64,000 nt of DNA from an uncultured Dokdonia sp. (lineage in GTDB: Bacteria > Bacteroidota > Bacteroidia > Flavobacteriales > Flavobacteriaceae), in contig NZ_CANMDS010000005.1 of the NCBI RefSeq assembly GCF_947496725.1, positions 248,001 to 312,000 of the forward strand. Reading direction: 5' to 3'. A program made the translations under genes and the position numbers. This document shows positions 9,361-17,474 of this stretch, piece after piece (position 1 is the first letter of the stretch; every line of letters begins with the position of its first letter). The notes below the pieces were generated by a model. The model was not told the origin of the DNA. It was given only the letters and a program-made list of their open reading frames with translations, and searched no databases.

Positions 9361-10254
9361 TTGAGCGACGTTGCAGTACATACAGAAACCTATTCGGCTT
9401 GGTACGATTTTAAGGAAATCACAAAGATGCGCTTATCTATAAGTGTTGTCTTTTCTAGTGTTGCTGGTTACTTTCTTGCGGCAGATACTATAGACTGGCT
9501 TGTAGTGGCACTCTTGTCTGTAGGTGGTTACTTTATGGTAGGAGCCTCTAATGCTTATAACCAGGTGCTAGAGAGAGATCTTGATGCACTTATGGATCGT
9601 ACTAAAAACAGACCCGTAGCCTCTGGGCGTATGTCTGTAAGTACGGCGCTTGCTATAGCAATACTATTTACCATATTAGGGCTAGGTACGTTATGGTACA
9701 TAAACCCACAGACAGCAATGTTTGGTGGGATTTCTATTTTTATGTATGTACTATTATACACGCCACTTAAGACTAAAACGCCATTATCTGTTTTTGTAGG
9801 AGCCTTTCCAGGTGCGATACCGTATATGCTGGGTTGGGTAGCTGCGACAAATGATTTTGGTATTGAGCCAGGTACACTGTTTATGATACAGTTTTTCTGG
9901 CAATTTCCTCACTTTTGGGCAATAGGGTGGTTTCTTTTTGATGACTATAAAAAAGGAGGCTTTGCTATGTTACCTACGGGTAAACGCGATAAGGGTACGG
10001 CCTTGCAGATTGTGCTATACACGGTCTGGACGGTACTTATTTCACTAGTTCCTGCCTTTGGGGTAACGGGAGATTTATTTTTATCACCTATATCTGCCAT
10101 TGTAGTGGGAGCTTTAGGATTATTTATGCTGTACTGGGCAATAAAATTGTACCAGAACAGAGACGCAAAAACAGCCAAACGACTAATGCTTTCAAGTGTA
10201 ACGTATATTACACTACTTCAGATAGTTTTTGTAGTAGATAAATTTTTAAGATAG
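9361..10254 (+). CDS. ctaB: Heme O synthase (protoheme IX farnesyltransferase)
   Basis: Membrane prenyltransferase of the UbiA family that adds a farnesyl group to heme b to make heme o for terminal oxidases. The protein has 297 residues and multiple membrane helices. The active-site loop NxxxERDxDxxMDRT is present at residues 67-81 (NQVLERDLDALMDRT), and the second Asp-rich loop at FLFDDYKKGG. The chosen start is TTG at 9361. An internal ATG at 9427 would cut into the first helix region and is less likely. It opens the oxidase cluster and abuts the next gene (TAG then ATG). Confidence 0.93.
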   Translation: MSDVAVHTETYSAWYDFKEITKMRLSISVVFSSVAGYFLAADTIDWLVVALLSVGGYFMVGASNAYNQVLERDLDALMDRTKNRPVASGRMSVSTALAIAILFTILGLGTLWYINPQTAMFGGISIFMYVLLYTPLKTKTPLSVFVGAFPGAIPYMLGWVAATNDFGIEPGTLFMIQFFWQFPHFWAIGWFLFDDYKKGGFAMLPTGKRDKGTALQIVLYTVWTVLISLVPAFGVTGDLFLSPISAIVVGALGLFMLYWAIKLYQNRDAKTAKRLMLSSVTYITLLQIVFVVDKFLR

Positions 10255-10836
10255 ATGGATTATACTCAAGGAGGAGAACGATTAAAAGAAGAGCGTGCAA
10301 AAAAGCAAATGCTCTGGTTTGGAATAATAAGTTTATGTATGACCTTTGGAGGACTTACAAGTGCTTACATTGTGAGTATGGAGCGTCGCGACTGGCTAGA
10401 AACTTATGATTTTCCACAAGCACTTATCATATCTACAGTGCTTATTGTGATAAGTAGTGTGACCATACACTTTGCAAAAAATGCAATAATTAATAACAAA
10501 AAGGGTCTGGGTACGGCGCTATTGTTAATCACTTTTTTACTAGGCTTAGGTTTTGTGGCTTCACAATTTGCTGGTTTTGCATCATTTCAAGAGCAAGGCT
10601 TTTATTTTACAGGAGCTTCTAGTAATATTACCACGACATTTTTATTTTTAATTATAGCGGTTCACATCGCACACGTAGTAGCGGGATTTATTGCTCTTTT
10701 GGTAGTGATTATTAATCATTTAAGAGGTAAGTATTCGGCAGAGAGCCATTTAGGATTGTCGCTAGGAGTCACGTTTTGGCACTTTTTAGACATTTTATGG
10801 GTCTTTTTATTTGTGTTATTATTTGTGACAAAATAG
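10255..10836 (+). CDS. Cytochrome c oxidase subunit III family protein (first copy)
   Basis: Integral membrane protein of 193 residues with about five helices and the subunit III landmarks: GLTSAYIVSMERRDWLETYDFP, FASFQEQGFYFTGASSN, AVHIAHVVAGFI (His-rich helix) and a C-terminal LGVTFWHFLDILWVFLF, which is highly typical. It starts immediately after the ctaB stop. It resembles the short subunit III of caa3-type oxidases. Subunits I and II are not in the window. Confidence 0.88.
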   Translation: MDYTQGGERLKEERAKKQMLWFGIISLCMTFGGLTSAYIVSMERRDWLETYDFPQALIISTVLIVISSVTIHFAKNAIINNKKGLGTALLLITFLLGLGFVASQFAGFASFQEQGFYFTGASSNITTTFLFLIIAVHIAHVVAGFIALLVVIINHLRGKYSAESHLGLSLGVTFWHFLDILWVFLFVLLFVTK

Positions 10837-10849
10837 AGATTGTGAGAAC

Positions 10850-10863
10850 GCTTTCGCGAAAGC
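10850..10863. repeat. Palindromic repeat copy 4 (intergenic)
   Basis: Exact 14-mer, extending to the 18-base palindrome ACGCTTTCGCGAAAGCGT (10848-10865), between the two subunit III genes and upstream of the second gene's promoter. Confidence 0.95.
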
Positions 10864-10897
10864 GTATCTAAAACCATTATAAATCGGAGTCTGAGTG

Positions 10898-10928
10898 TTG
10901 AATTCCGAATAGAAAATACTTATTTTTG
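10898..10928 (+). promoter_or_regulatory. Bacteroidota-type promoter for second subunit III gene
   Basis: TTG at 10898-10900, exactly 20 bases, then TATTTTTG at 10921-10928; the start codon is at 10957. This is the best promoter match I found and suggests an internal transcription start in the oxidase cluster. Confidence 0.6.
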
Positions 10929-10956
10929 CAACCATTAAATTAACCAATTCTTACGA

Positions 10957-11934
10957 ATGGACACGACTGTGACACATAATAACTCTGAGGAAGGAACTTG
11001 GAGTGGTGGAAATCAACCACTAAAAGCGAGCTACGGAAAACTAATGATGTGGTTTTTTATCGTATCTGATGCATTAACCTTTTCTGGGTTTCTTGCGGCT
11101 TACGGTTTTTCAAGATTTAAATTTATTGATGCTTGGCCTATAGCAGATGAGGTTTTTACCCACGTACCTTTTGTACACGGTAACTTCCCTATGATCTATG
11201 TTGCCTTTATGACATTTGTTTTAATTATGTCTTCTGTAACTATGGTACTTGCTGTAGACGCAGGTCATCACTTAAAACATAAGAGTGTAGCATTCTATAT
11301 GTTCTTAACGATTATAGGAGGTATTATCTTCGTAGGGTCACAAGGATGGGAGTGGGCAACTTTTATCAAGGGAGACTTTGGAGCAGTAGAGACTAAGGGT
11401 GGTAAAATCCTTCAGTTTGTAGATACAGAAGGTAACCGTCTTGCCCTTGCAGACTTTGCTATTGAGCAGGCTAGCGAGCGTGAGCAACACTTAGGTAAAA
11501 ACGGTATCTGGTATGATCAAGAGGCTACACCTACAACATACTCTATAGAGGAGGTAAAAGCAGGATTTGCTGCTACGCCTAATGCACTTATACGTATACA
11601 AACACTTACAGAAGATGGTGAGAAAACGGTACTCTCTAGAGAAGCGTCACTTGCTAAGCTTAACAAAGATGGTAAGCAAGTAGTAGAAGGAGCAAACCTT
11701 ATACACAACGAGTATGGAGCACCACTATTTGCAGATTTCTTTTTCTTTATTACAGGTTTTCACGGTTTCCACGTATTTTCTGGGGTACTAATTAATATCA
11801 TTATTTTCTTTAATGTGGTGTTAGGTACTTACGAGAGAAGAGGACACTATGAGATGGTTGAAAAGGTTGGGTTATACTGGCACTTTGTAGACCTTGTATG
11901 GGTATTTGTATTTACATTCTTCTACCTAGTTTAA
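10957..11934 (+). CDS. Cytochrome c oxidase subunit III with large loop insertion
   Basis: Subunit III homologue of 325 residues. The N-terminal helices (GKLMMWFFIVSDALTFSGFLAAYGFSR) and C-terminal helices (FFFFITGFHGFHVFSGV, LYWHFVDLVWVFVFTFFY) are typical. Between them, at about residues 135-255, sits a hydrophilic segment of about 120 residues (from FIKGDFGAV to LIHNEYGAP) absent from the short neighbour. Charge and position suggest it folds outside the membrane as a cap or docking domain, which is inference. Followed 25 bases later by the subunit IV gene. Confidence 0.88.
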   Translation: MDTTVTHNNSEEGTWSGGNQPLKASYGKLMMWFFIVSDALTFSGFLAAYGFSRFKFIDAWPIADEVFTHVPFVHGNFPMIYVAFMTFVLIMSSVTMVLAVDAGHHLKHKSVAFYMFLTIIGGIIFVGSQGWEWATFIKGDFGAVETKGGKILQFVDTEGNRLALADFAIEQASEREQHLGKNGIWYDQEATPTTYSIEEVKAGFAATPNALIRIQTLTEDGEKTVLSREASLAKLNKDGKQVVEGANLIHNEYGAPLFADFFFFITGFHGFHVFSGVLINIIIFFNVVLGTYERRGHYEMVEKVGLYWHFVDLVWVFVFTFFYLV

Positions 11935-11959
11935 TTTACCACGCAGACAGTTATATATT

Positions 11960-12343
11960 ATGGCACACGAACATAAACTTGCAATATTTAGAGGAACTTT
12001 AAAGTTCAAAAATAACATTCAGAAAATCTGGGGTGTACTTATATTTTTAACCTTAGTAACAGCTGTAGAGGTTGTACTAGGTATCTATAAGCCAGAATTC
12101 TTAATAGAAACTACATTTATAAGAATGAAGCTTCTTAACTGGATCTTCATTATACTTACTATAGTTAAGGCTTACTATATCACTTGGGACTTTATGCATA
12201 TGCGTGATGAAGTTAAGGGATTAAGAAGAGCTGTAGTTTGGACAGGTATATTCCTTATTTGTTACTTAGTATTTATACTACTTACAGAAGGAGATTACAT
12301 CTTTGAGGTTTACAACAACGGTTTCCAGAGTTGGGATTTTTAA
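11960..12343 (+). CDS. Cytochrome c oxidase subunit IV family protein
   Basis: Small protein of 127 residues with three hydrophobic helices (about 23-42, 55-73 and 88-110) and the prokaryotic subunit IV traits: IWGVLIFLTLVTAVEVVLG, NWIFIILTIVKAYYITWDFMH and a short polar tail. Its position after subunit III is the usual one. It is the last gene before a terminator. Confidence 0.88.
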   Translation: MAHEHKLAIFRGTLKFKNNIQKIWGVLIFLTLVTAVEVVLGIYKPEFLIETTFIRMKLLNWIFIILTIVKAYYITWDFMHMRDEVKGLRRAVVWTGIFLICYLVFILLTEGDYIFEVYNNGFQSWDF

Positions 12344-12361
12344 GAATCAAACAGTATTTAT

Positions 12362-12390
12362 AAAGCGACTTTCGGGTCGCTTTTTTTATG
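12362..12390 (+). terminator. Rho-independent terminator after oxidase subunit IV
   Basis: Stem AAAGCGAC (12362-12369) with GTCGCTTT (12376-12383), six-base loop, then a T run. Confidence 0.9.
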
Positions 12391-12402
12391 CGTTTTAATT
12401 CC

Positions 12403-12416
12403 GCTTTCGCGAAAGC
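12403..12416. repeat. Palindromic repeat copy 5 (intergenic)
   Basis: Exact 14-mer, 13 bases downstream of the terminator's T run, so outside the transcript of either neighbour's coding region. Confidence 0.95.
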
Positions 12417-12481
12417 GTTATTTCATAAAAATTGAAAAGAATACCTCGCTCTATTCCCATCTGGGATTTATCTTTGTAATT

Positions 12482-13159
12482 ATGAAAAAGAAACTCGTTC
12501 TGGTATCGCTTTTTGTCTTACCTATAGTTGCTTACCTCTTCTTTGCATCTGGAGTGTATAACTTTGCAAACTTGCCACTTGTTACAGAAAAGGTGGAAGA
12601 TGTAAGCCGTTATGCAAGTCAAGAATACAAAGTTGTGCAAACGGCAGAGGTGCCACTCACATTAAATAACCATATCACACTGGTAGGTTACCTAGGTGAT
12701 GGTTTAATGCAAAATGAAGGATATACCGCAAACCTTAATTTGATGATCTTTAAATACTTTGAGAGGTATGATGATTTTCAAATGGTACTCTTTGTAAATA
12801 AAGGCAGCGAAGATGTGGTAGAGGCTCTTAAAACAGAGCTTGCTCGTATTTTTGACACCTCAAAAATGCGTTTTGTAGTTGCCACAAAGGAGCAAACCGC
12901 GGCACATTTTAAATCACTTGACACAGGTTTATCTATGATGAGTGATGGTGGTCACCCTAATGTGTTCTTGGTTGATAAAGCATTATCACTACGCTCTGGT
13001 CACGAAGACAAAAAAGCAAATGCTTATGGCTATGATTTTACACAAGCTGTAGAGATGGGATACCTTAAGGATGATATTAAAATATTACTAGCCGAGTATA
13101 GACTAGCCCTTAAGAAAAATAACAATGCGAGTCCTAAGATAGAACAACGCAGAGATTAA
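12482..13159 (+). CDS. Membrane-anchored SCO-like protein without cysteines (unknown function)
   Basis: Protein of 225 residues with one N-terminal anchor helix (about 4-24) and a soluble extracytoplasmic part. It contains no cysteine at all. The segment PNVFLVDKALSLRSG resembles the SCO segment GLFALVDQNGFIRSR of the next gene, and the preceding MRFVVATKEQT fits a thioredoxin-like fold, so I infer a degenerate SCO/thioredoxin relative that cannot bind copper through CxxxC. A TATCTTTG at 12469-12476 lies only five bases before the ATG, suggesting a very short leader if used. Its gene sits 26 bases upstream of SCO1. Confidence 0.7.
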   Translation: MKKKLVLVSLFVLPIVAYLFFASGVYNFANLPLVTEKVEDVSRYASQEYKVVQTAEVPLTLNNHITLVGYLGDGLMQNEGYTANLNLMIFKYFERYDDFQMVLFVNKGSEDVVEALKTELARIFDTSKMRFVVATKEQTAAHFKSLDTGLSMMSDGGHPNVFLVDKALSLRSGHEDKKANAYGYDFTQAVEMGYLKDDIKILLAEYRLALKKNNNASPKIEQRRD

Positions 13160-13185
13160 TAGTCGTTTATAGATTTTTAAAACAA

Positions 13186-13920
13186 ATGAGAAAAAACACC
13201 TACATAGGCATCGCGGCCATCGTATTAATTTTTGGAATTATTGTAATCCCAAAAATATACAAGCGCCTCGCAAATGATGATGTATCTCGCGGCGGAAGAA
13301 TGCACCAAGAAGGTGGTGTGCCTATAGAAGAAGCACCAGATGGTCTTGTGTATATTACTCAAAATGGTGTAGATCGTAAAGTGCCGCCTTTTAAGTTTGT
13401 AAATCAAGATAACGATACCATAAGCAATGCAGATTATAAGGGTAAAGTATATCTAGTGGAGTTTTTCTTTACAAGGTGTACAGATATCTGTATCCCTATG
13501 AGTCATAACCTGCAGGCTATAGCAAAGAAGTTTGAAGGTCGTGATGATTTCGGAATTGCCTCATTCTCGATAGATCCAGAGCACGACCAGCCAGAGGTGC
13601 TTAAACAATATCAACAAGATTATGGGGTAACTAACACTAACTGGCATTTTATGACAGGTGATAGATCTGTGATACGCAAGCTGTCTAATGAAGGTTTTTA
13701 TCTAGCAACAAATGAAGAAGGAGATGAGACAGATTTATATCACTCGGGACTTTTTGCACTTGTAGATCAAAACGGTTTTATAAGATCTAGACTGGACCCT
13801 TATGGAAACCCAAAGCCATATTACCGTGGTTTTGTGCCTATGGATAAAGTCGTTCCAGAAGGAGGCGAAACATCAGAAGTAGATATCTTAATAGAAGACA
13901 TAAATAAATTATTAAAATAG
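13186..13920 (+). CDS. SCO1/SenC family copper chaperone
   Basis: Membrane-anchored thioredoxin-fold protein of 244 residues that delivers copper to, or reduces, the CuA site of cytochrome oxidase subunit II. One N-terminal helix (about 6-24) is followed by the SCO domain: the copper-binding CxxxC is C98/C102 in FFTRCTDICIP, and the third ligand is H186 in DLYHSGLFAL. Length and motif spacing are normal. It is one base from the next gene, consistent with one assembly operon. Confidence 0.93.
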   Translation: MRKNTYIGIAAIVLIFGIIVIPKIYKRLANDDVSRGGRMHQEGGVPIEEAPDGLVYITQNGVDRKVPPFKFVNQDNDTISNADYKGKVYLVEFFFTRCTDICIPMSHNLQAIAKKFEGRDDFGIASFSIDPEHDQPEVLKQYQQDYGVTNTNWHFMTGDRSVIRKLSNEGFYLATNEEGDETDLYHSGLFALVDQNGFIRSRLDPYGNPKPYYRGFVPMDKVVPEGGETSEVDILIEDINKLLK

Positions 13921-13921
13921 T

Positions 13922-14467
13922 ATGAGTACCCAAAACCCCACCGAAAAGAAATACAGAAACTGGATTATTATACTCTCTGTAGTGATACCCGTAGCTGTTG
14001 CTGTACTTTTTACCATCAAGCTCAAAGATTTTGGGCTAGATGTAGAACCACTTACCTTCTTGCCACCTATCTACGCTGGTATTAACGGGCTTACGGCACT
14101 TGTACTTATTCTTGCAGTAAGAGCTATAAAAAATGGTAATAGAGCAACACACGAGCGATTAATGAAGACTGCCATAGGTCTGTCTGTACTTTTTCTTTTA
14201 ATGTATGTGGCATACCATATGACGTCAGACTCTACATCATACGGTGGTGAAGGTTTTATAAGATATGTATACTTCTTTATACTTATCACACACATCGCAC
14301 TATCTATCATTATCATTCCGCTTGTGCTATTCACTTATGTTCGTGCGCTTGCAGAGCGATTTGATAAGCATAAAAAACTTGCTCGCATCACATATCCTAT
14401 ATGGTTATATGTTGCCATAACTGGCGTGATCGTTTACCTTATGATATCTCCATACTACGTGCACTAG
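13922..14467 (+). CDS. DUF420 family membrane protein (CtaM/YozB-like)
   Basis: Integral membrane protein of 181 residues with about five helices. The pattern LPPIYAGINGLTALVLILA, then HERLMKTAIGLSVLFLLMYVAYH, then YFFILITHIALSIIIIPLVL with conserved His residues, is characteristic of DUF420. Members such as CtaM/YozB of Firmicutes support maturation of heme-copper oxidases. Position directly after SCO1 agrees with that. The next gene starts at the following base. Confidence 0.85.
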   Translation: MSTQNPTEKKYRNWIIILSVVIPVAVAVLFTIKLKDFGLDVEPLTFLPPIYAGINGLTALVLILAVRAIKNGNRATHERLMKTAIGLSVLFLLMYVAYHMTSDSTSYGGEGFIRYVYFFILITHIALSIIIIPLVLFTYVRALAERFDKHKKLARITYPIWLYVAITGVIVYLMISPYYVH

Positions 14468-14737
14468 ATGAAATATATTAAGTACATCACTATTGTAATT
14501 GTTTTTTGTTGCGCTTTCGCGAAAGCGGACTTACACGCAACCACCACTGCCGCAACCACACAGTGTGCAATGTGTCGCGCCGTTCTTGAGTCTGAAGAAG
14601 ATAATAGTACTGCAAAGGGAATAAACAATGGTATCAAGTATCTAATGGTGATACCGTACATCTTAGTAGGAGGCGTATTTTACTTTATTTATAAGTCAAA
14701 AAAGAAGGTCCCTGCCGAGAATGGGGAAGATGAATAA
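14468..14737 (+). CDS. Small CxxC membrane protein of oxidase cluster (unknown)
   Basis: Protein of 89 residues: N-terminal signal-like segment (1-20), a short extracytoplasmic part with TQCAMCRAVLES (CxxC at 33-36), one membrane helix (about 57-75) and a basic then acidic tail. CxxC plus location suggest a metal or thiol role in oxidase biogenesis, but I do not recognise a named family. A palindromic repeat encodes AFAKA at residues 16-20, so that the putative signal peptidase site reads AKA before D21. Confidence 0.72.
   Translation: MKYIKYITIVIVFCCAFAKADLHATTTAATTQCAMCRAVLESEEDNSTAKGINNGIKYLMVIPYILVGGVFYFIYKSKKKVPAENGEDE
14513..14526. repeat. Palindromic repeat copy 6 (in CDS, AFAKA frame)
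   Basis: Exact 14-mer inside the signal-peptide coding region of the 89-residue CxxC protein. Confidence 0.95.
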
Positions 14738-14774
14738 TCAATAGTTCTCTCCATATATTTTCATCTTTTGTGAT

Positions 14775-14801
14775 AAGGTTTTATTCTTTAACAAAACCTT
14801 A
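14775..14801. promoter_or_regulatory. Inverted repeat with TTAACAAAACCTTA box
   Basis: AAGGTTTT (14775-14782) pairs with AAAACCTT (14793-14800); the right half contains TTAACAAAACCTTA (14788-14801). Similar boxes occur at 20259, 34922 (reverse) and 42445 (reverse, one mismatch). It lies 64 bases before the start of a receptor gene, a position that suits an operator. Confidence 0.45.
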
Positions 14802-14865
14802 GTACAACTGGACTAAACCCAGCCGTAATTTGCGTGTCTCATAACAGAACCAAATTATCAAAGAG

Positions 14866-17331
14866 ATGAAATATTTATTTACCCTCACCTTACTTGCATT
14901 TACTACGCTAGTGTTTGCACAGAGACCAGAGGGAGGAAGACCAGATGTAACTATCACTGGTAAAGTACTAGAGGCAGATACTAACGTGCCACTAGAGTAT
15001 GCAACGGTATCATTTACAAATAGTGAAGGTAAAGTTGTAACTGGAGGAATCACAGACCCAAACGGAAACTATAGTATAGAAGTAGCTGCTGGAGTATATG
15101 ATGTAAAATTTGAGTTTATCTCTTTTGAGACCAAAGTTCTACCTGGTCAAAAGCTATTTAAAAGCACAACGCTACCTACACAAGCACTGGCAATAGACTC
15201 ACAATCACTAGATGAAGTAATTGTACGTGCCGAAACTACAGAGGTGCAAGTGAGACTAGATAAAAAAATATATAACATAGGTAAAGATCTTACTACAAGT
15301 GGTGCCACGGTAAGTGACGCTTTGAGTAATGTGCCTTCTGTTACGGTAGATGTAGATGGGGCAATCGCCCTACGTGGTAATGAAAACGTGCGTATCCTTA
15401 TTAATGGTCGTCCATCTGCTATTGCAGGTTTTGGCTCTGTGGATGCATTGAGCCAGCTCCCGGCAGATGCTATTGAGCGTGTAGAAGTAATCACATCACC
15501 ATCTGCACGTTATGATGCAGAGGGTACTGCGGGTATACTTAATATCATACTAAGAAAAGAAAAAACACTAGGTCTTAATGGATCTATACAAACTAATGTG
15601 GGTGATCCAGAACGTTATGGTATCACAGGTAATATAAACCTACGTACAGACAAGTTTAATATTTTTAATACAACGGGCTATAGTAAACGTACATCGCCGG
15701 GTAATGCATTTTTTGAAAACAGATTCCTTTCTGATGATGTGACAAATCCTCTTATAGAAGAAACAAGAGAATTTGATAGAAACCGTGGTGGTTTCAACAC
15801 TAACCTAGGGATAGAATACTTCTTAACAGAAAAGACTTCTGTTACCGCTAGCGGATTTTTAAGACTAAGCGATAACTCTTCTGGAACAGATAACTTTACA
15901 GATGAGTTTGATACAAACGGTGACCTTGCTATCTCTAGAACACGATTAGAGCGTGAGGTAGAAGATGATAAAACATACCAGTTATCTTTAAACTCAATTA
16001 CAAAATTTGATGAGAGCGGTCACGAGCTTACCTCTGCATTTCAATATGCAGTAAATGAAGAAACAGAACTTTCTACCATTACAGAGTTTAACACCTTTCC
16101 AACAGATGTAACCCTTCCTGCAGAAGATATTACTCAAATAGAAGATCAAACAGAGTACCTTGCACAGGTAGATTATGTAAGACCTATAGGGGAGAATGCC
16201 CAGTTTGAGTTTGGTTACAGAGGTAATTTTGAAGAAACAGTTACAGATTATACACTACTAGAACAAGAAGAAGCCGGCGGCGCTTTTATACGTGATGATG
16301 GTCTTTCTAATATCTTCACTTATAAGGAGGATGTACACGCCATATACACACAGTATGGTAATAAATTTGGGGACTTCTCATTTTTAGCCGGTCTGCGTTA
16401 TGAGAATACAAGACAGAGGGGTACAGTAGATGCTATTGTAGAAGATAGCGATTTAGGTACTAATCTTGATTTTGATAATAAAACCGATGGTTTATTTCCT
16501 ACACTTAACTTAACCTATGAGTTTAACGATCGTGAGAACCTCACACTAGGTTATAATAGAAGGATAAACAGACCTAGAGGGCGTTTTATAAACCCTTTTC
16601 CATCACGTTCTAGTGAGGCAAACATTTTTCAAGGTAATCCAGATCTCGTACCATCATTTGCAAGTGCGTATGATATAGGGTATTTAAAAAGATGGGATAA
16701 AGTAACACTTACTTCATCTATCTATTATCAGTATGAGACAGACTCTTTTGAGCGTATACAAGAAGATACAGGACTAGTCACTGCAAACGGAATTCCTATT
16801 ATTAGAACCCTGCCTATTAACTTGAGCACAAACCAGCGATATGGAGCAGAGATGGGCGTTCTTTATAACCCAAAAAAATGGTTACGTCTTAACTTTAGTG
16901 CAAACGCATTTTTATTTGAAACAGAGGGTGAGTTTAATGGTGTAGATTATGGTGCAAGTAACTTTAGTTTCTTTACAAGGGGTAGTGCAAAAGTGACATT
17001 ACCGTATAAAATAGACTGGCAAACTAATGTGTTTTATAGAGGGCCAACGAATAATGCTCAAACAGAAACTGAAGGATTCTTATTTACCAACCTCGCTTTT
17101 AGTAAAGACATTCTTAATGATAATGCTACAATAGCATTTAACGTGAGTGACGTATTTAACTCAAGTAAAAGGCAGTCACTTACTCAAACAGAGTCTTTTG
17201 TGAGTGATAGTGAGTTTCAGTTTAGAGTGCGTTCATTTAACCTAGCATTTACATACCGTTTTAATCAGAAAAAACAACGATCAAGAGGTAACCGCGGTGG
17301 CGGTGATGATGACGGTGATTTTGAAGGATAA
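14866..17331 (+). CDS. Outer-membrane beta-barrel receptor with CarboxypepD-like domain
   Basis: TonB-receptor-like protein of 821 residues. Signal peptide ends near VFAQ (residue 19); then a carboxypeptidase regulatory-like domain (about 28-105, ITGKVLEADTNVPLEYATV, DPNGNYSIE); a plug (about 110-220, VSDALSNVPSVTVDVDGAI, IERVEVITSPSARYDAEGTAGI); and a long barrel (OMP_b-brl_3 type). The C-terminus ends in a Gly/Asp-rich tail (RGNRGGGDDDGDFEG) rather than the usual aromatic barrel residue. The ligand is unknown. A regulatory-looking inverted repeat is found upstream and a strong terminator downstream. Confidence 0.87.
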   Translation: MKYLFTLTLLAFTTLVFAQRPEGGRPDVTITGKVLEADTNVPLEYATVSFTNSEGKVVTGGITDPNGNYSIEVAAGVYDVKFEFISFETKVLPGQKLFKSTTLPTQALAIDSQSLDEVIVRAETTEVQVRLDKKIYNIGKDLTTSGATVSDALSNVPSVTVDVDGAIALRGNENVRILINGRPSAIAGFGSVDALSQLPADAIERVEVITSPSARYDAEGTAGILNIILRKEKTLGLNGSIQTNVGDPERYGITGNINLRTDKFNIFNTTGYSKRTSPGNAFFENRFLSDDVTNPLIEETREFDRNRGGFNTNLGIEYFLTEKTSVTASGFLRLSDNSSGTDNFTDEFDTNGDLAISRTRLEREVEDDKTYQLSLNSITKFDESGHELTSAFQYAVNEETELSTITEFNTFPTDVTLPAEDITQIEDQTEYLAQVDYVRPIGENAQFEFGYRGNFEETVTDYTLLEQEEAGGAFIRDDGLSNIFTYKEDVHAIYTQYGNKFGDFSFLAGLRYENTRQRGTVDAIVEDSDLGTNLDFDNKTDGLFPTLNLTYEFNDRENLTLGYNRRINRPRGRFINPFPSRSSEANIFQGNPDLVPSFASAYDIGYLKRWDKVTLTSSIYYQYETDSFERIQEDTGLVTANGIPIIRTLPINLSTNQRYGAEMGVLYNPKKWLRLNFSANAFLFETEGEFNGVDYGASNFSFFTRGSAKVTLPYKIDWQTNVFYRGPTNNAQTETEGFLFTNLAFSKDILNDNATIAFNVSDVFNSSKRQSLTQTESFVSDSEFQFRVRSFNLAFTYRFNQKKQRSRGNRGGGDDDGDFEG

Positions 17332-17360
17332 TTGTTATTAATAGATTAAGATGTTAGAAA

Positions 17361-17390
17361 AATCTCCCGTGTTTATCGGGAGATTTTTTT
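17361..17390 (+). terminator. Rho-independent terminator after receptor gene
   Basis: Stem AATCTCCCG (17361-17369) with CGGGAGATT (17377-17385), then T run. Confidence 0.9.
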
Positions 17391-17395
17391 GTTAC

Positions 17396-17409
17396 GCTTT
17401 CGCGAAAGC
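17396..17409. repeat. Palindromic repeat copy 7 (intergenic)
   Basis: Exact 14-mer (18-base palindrome 17394-17411) placed between two facing terminators of convergent genes. Confidence 0.95.
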
Positions 17410-17422
17410 GTATATAAAAGCC

Positions 17423-17453
17423 ATAAAAAAGGGCGATTATATAAATCGCCCTT
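17423..17453 (-). terminator. Terminator of the minus-strand receptor gene
   Basis: Stem AAGGGCGAT (17429-17437) with ATCGCCCTT (17445-17453); the A run on its left is a T run for minus-strand transcripts. Confidence 0.82.
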
Positions 17454-17474
17454 AAAGAAATTGAGTTAGTGATT

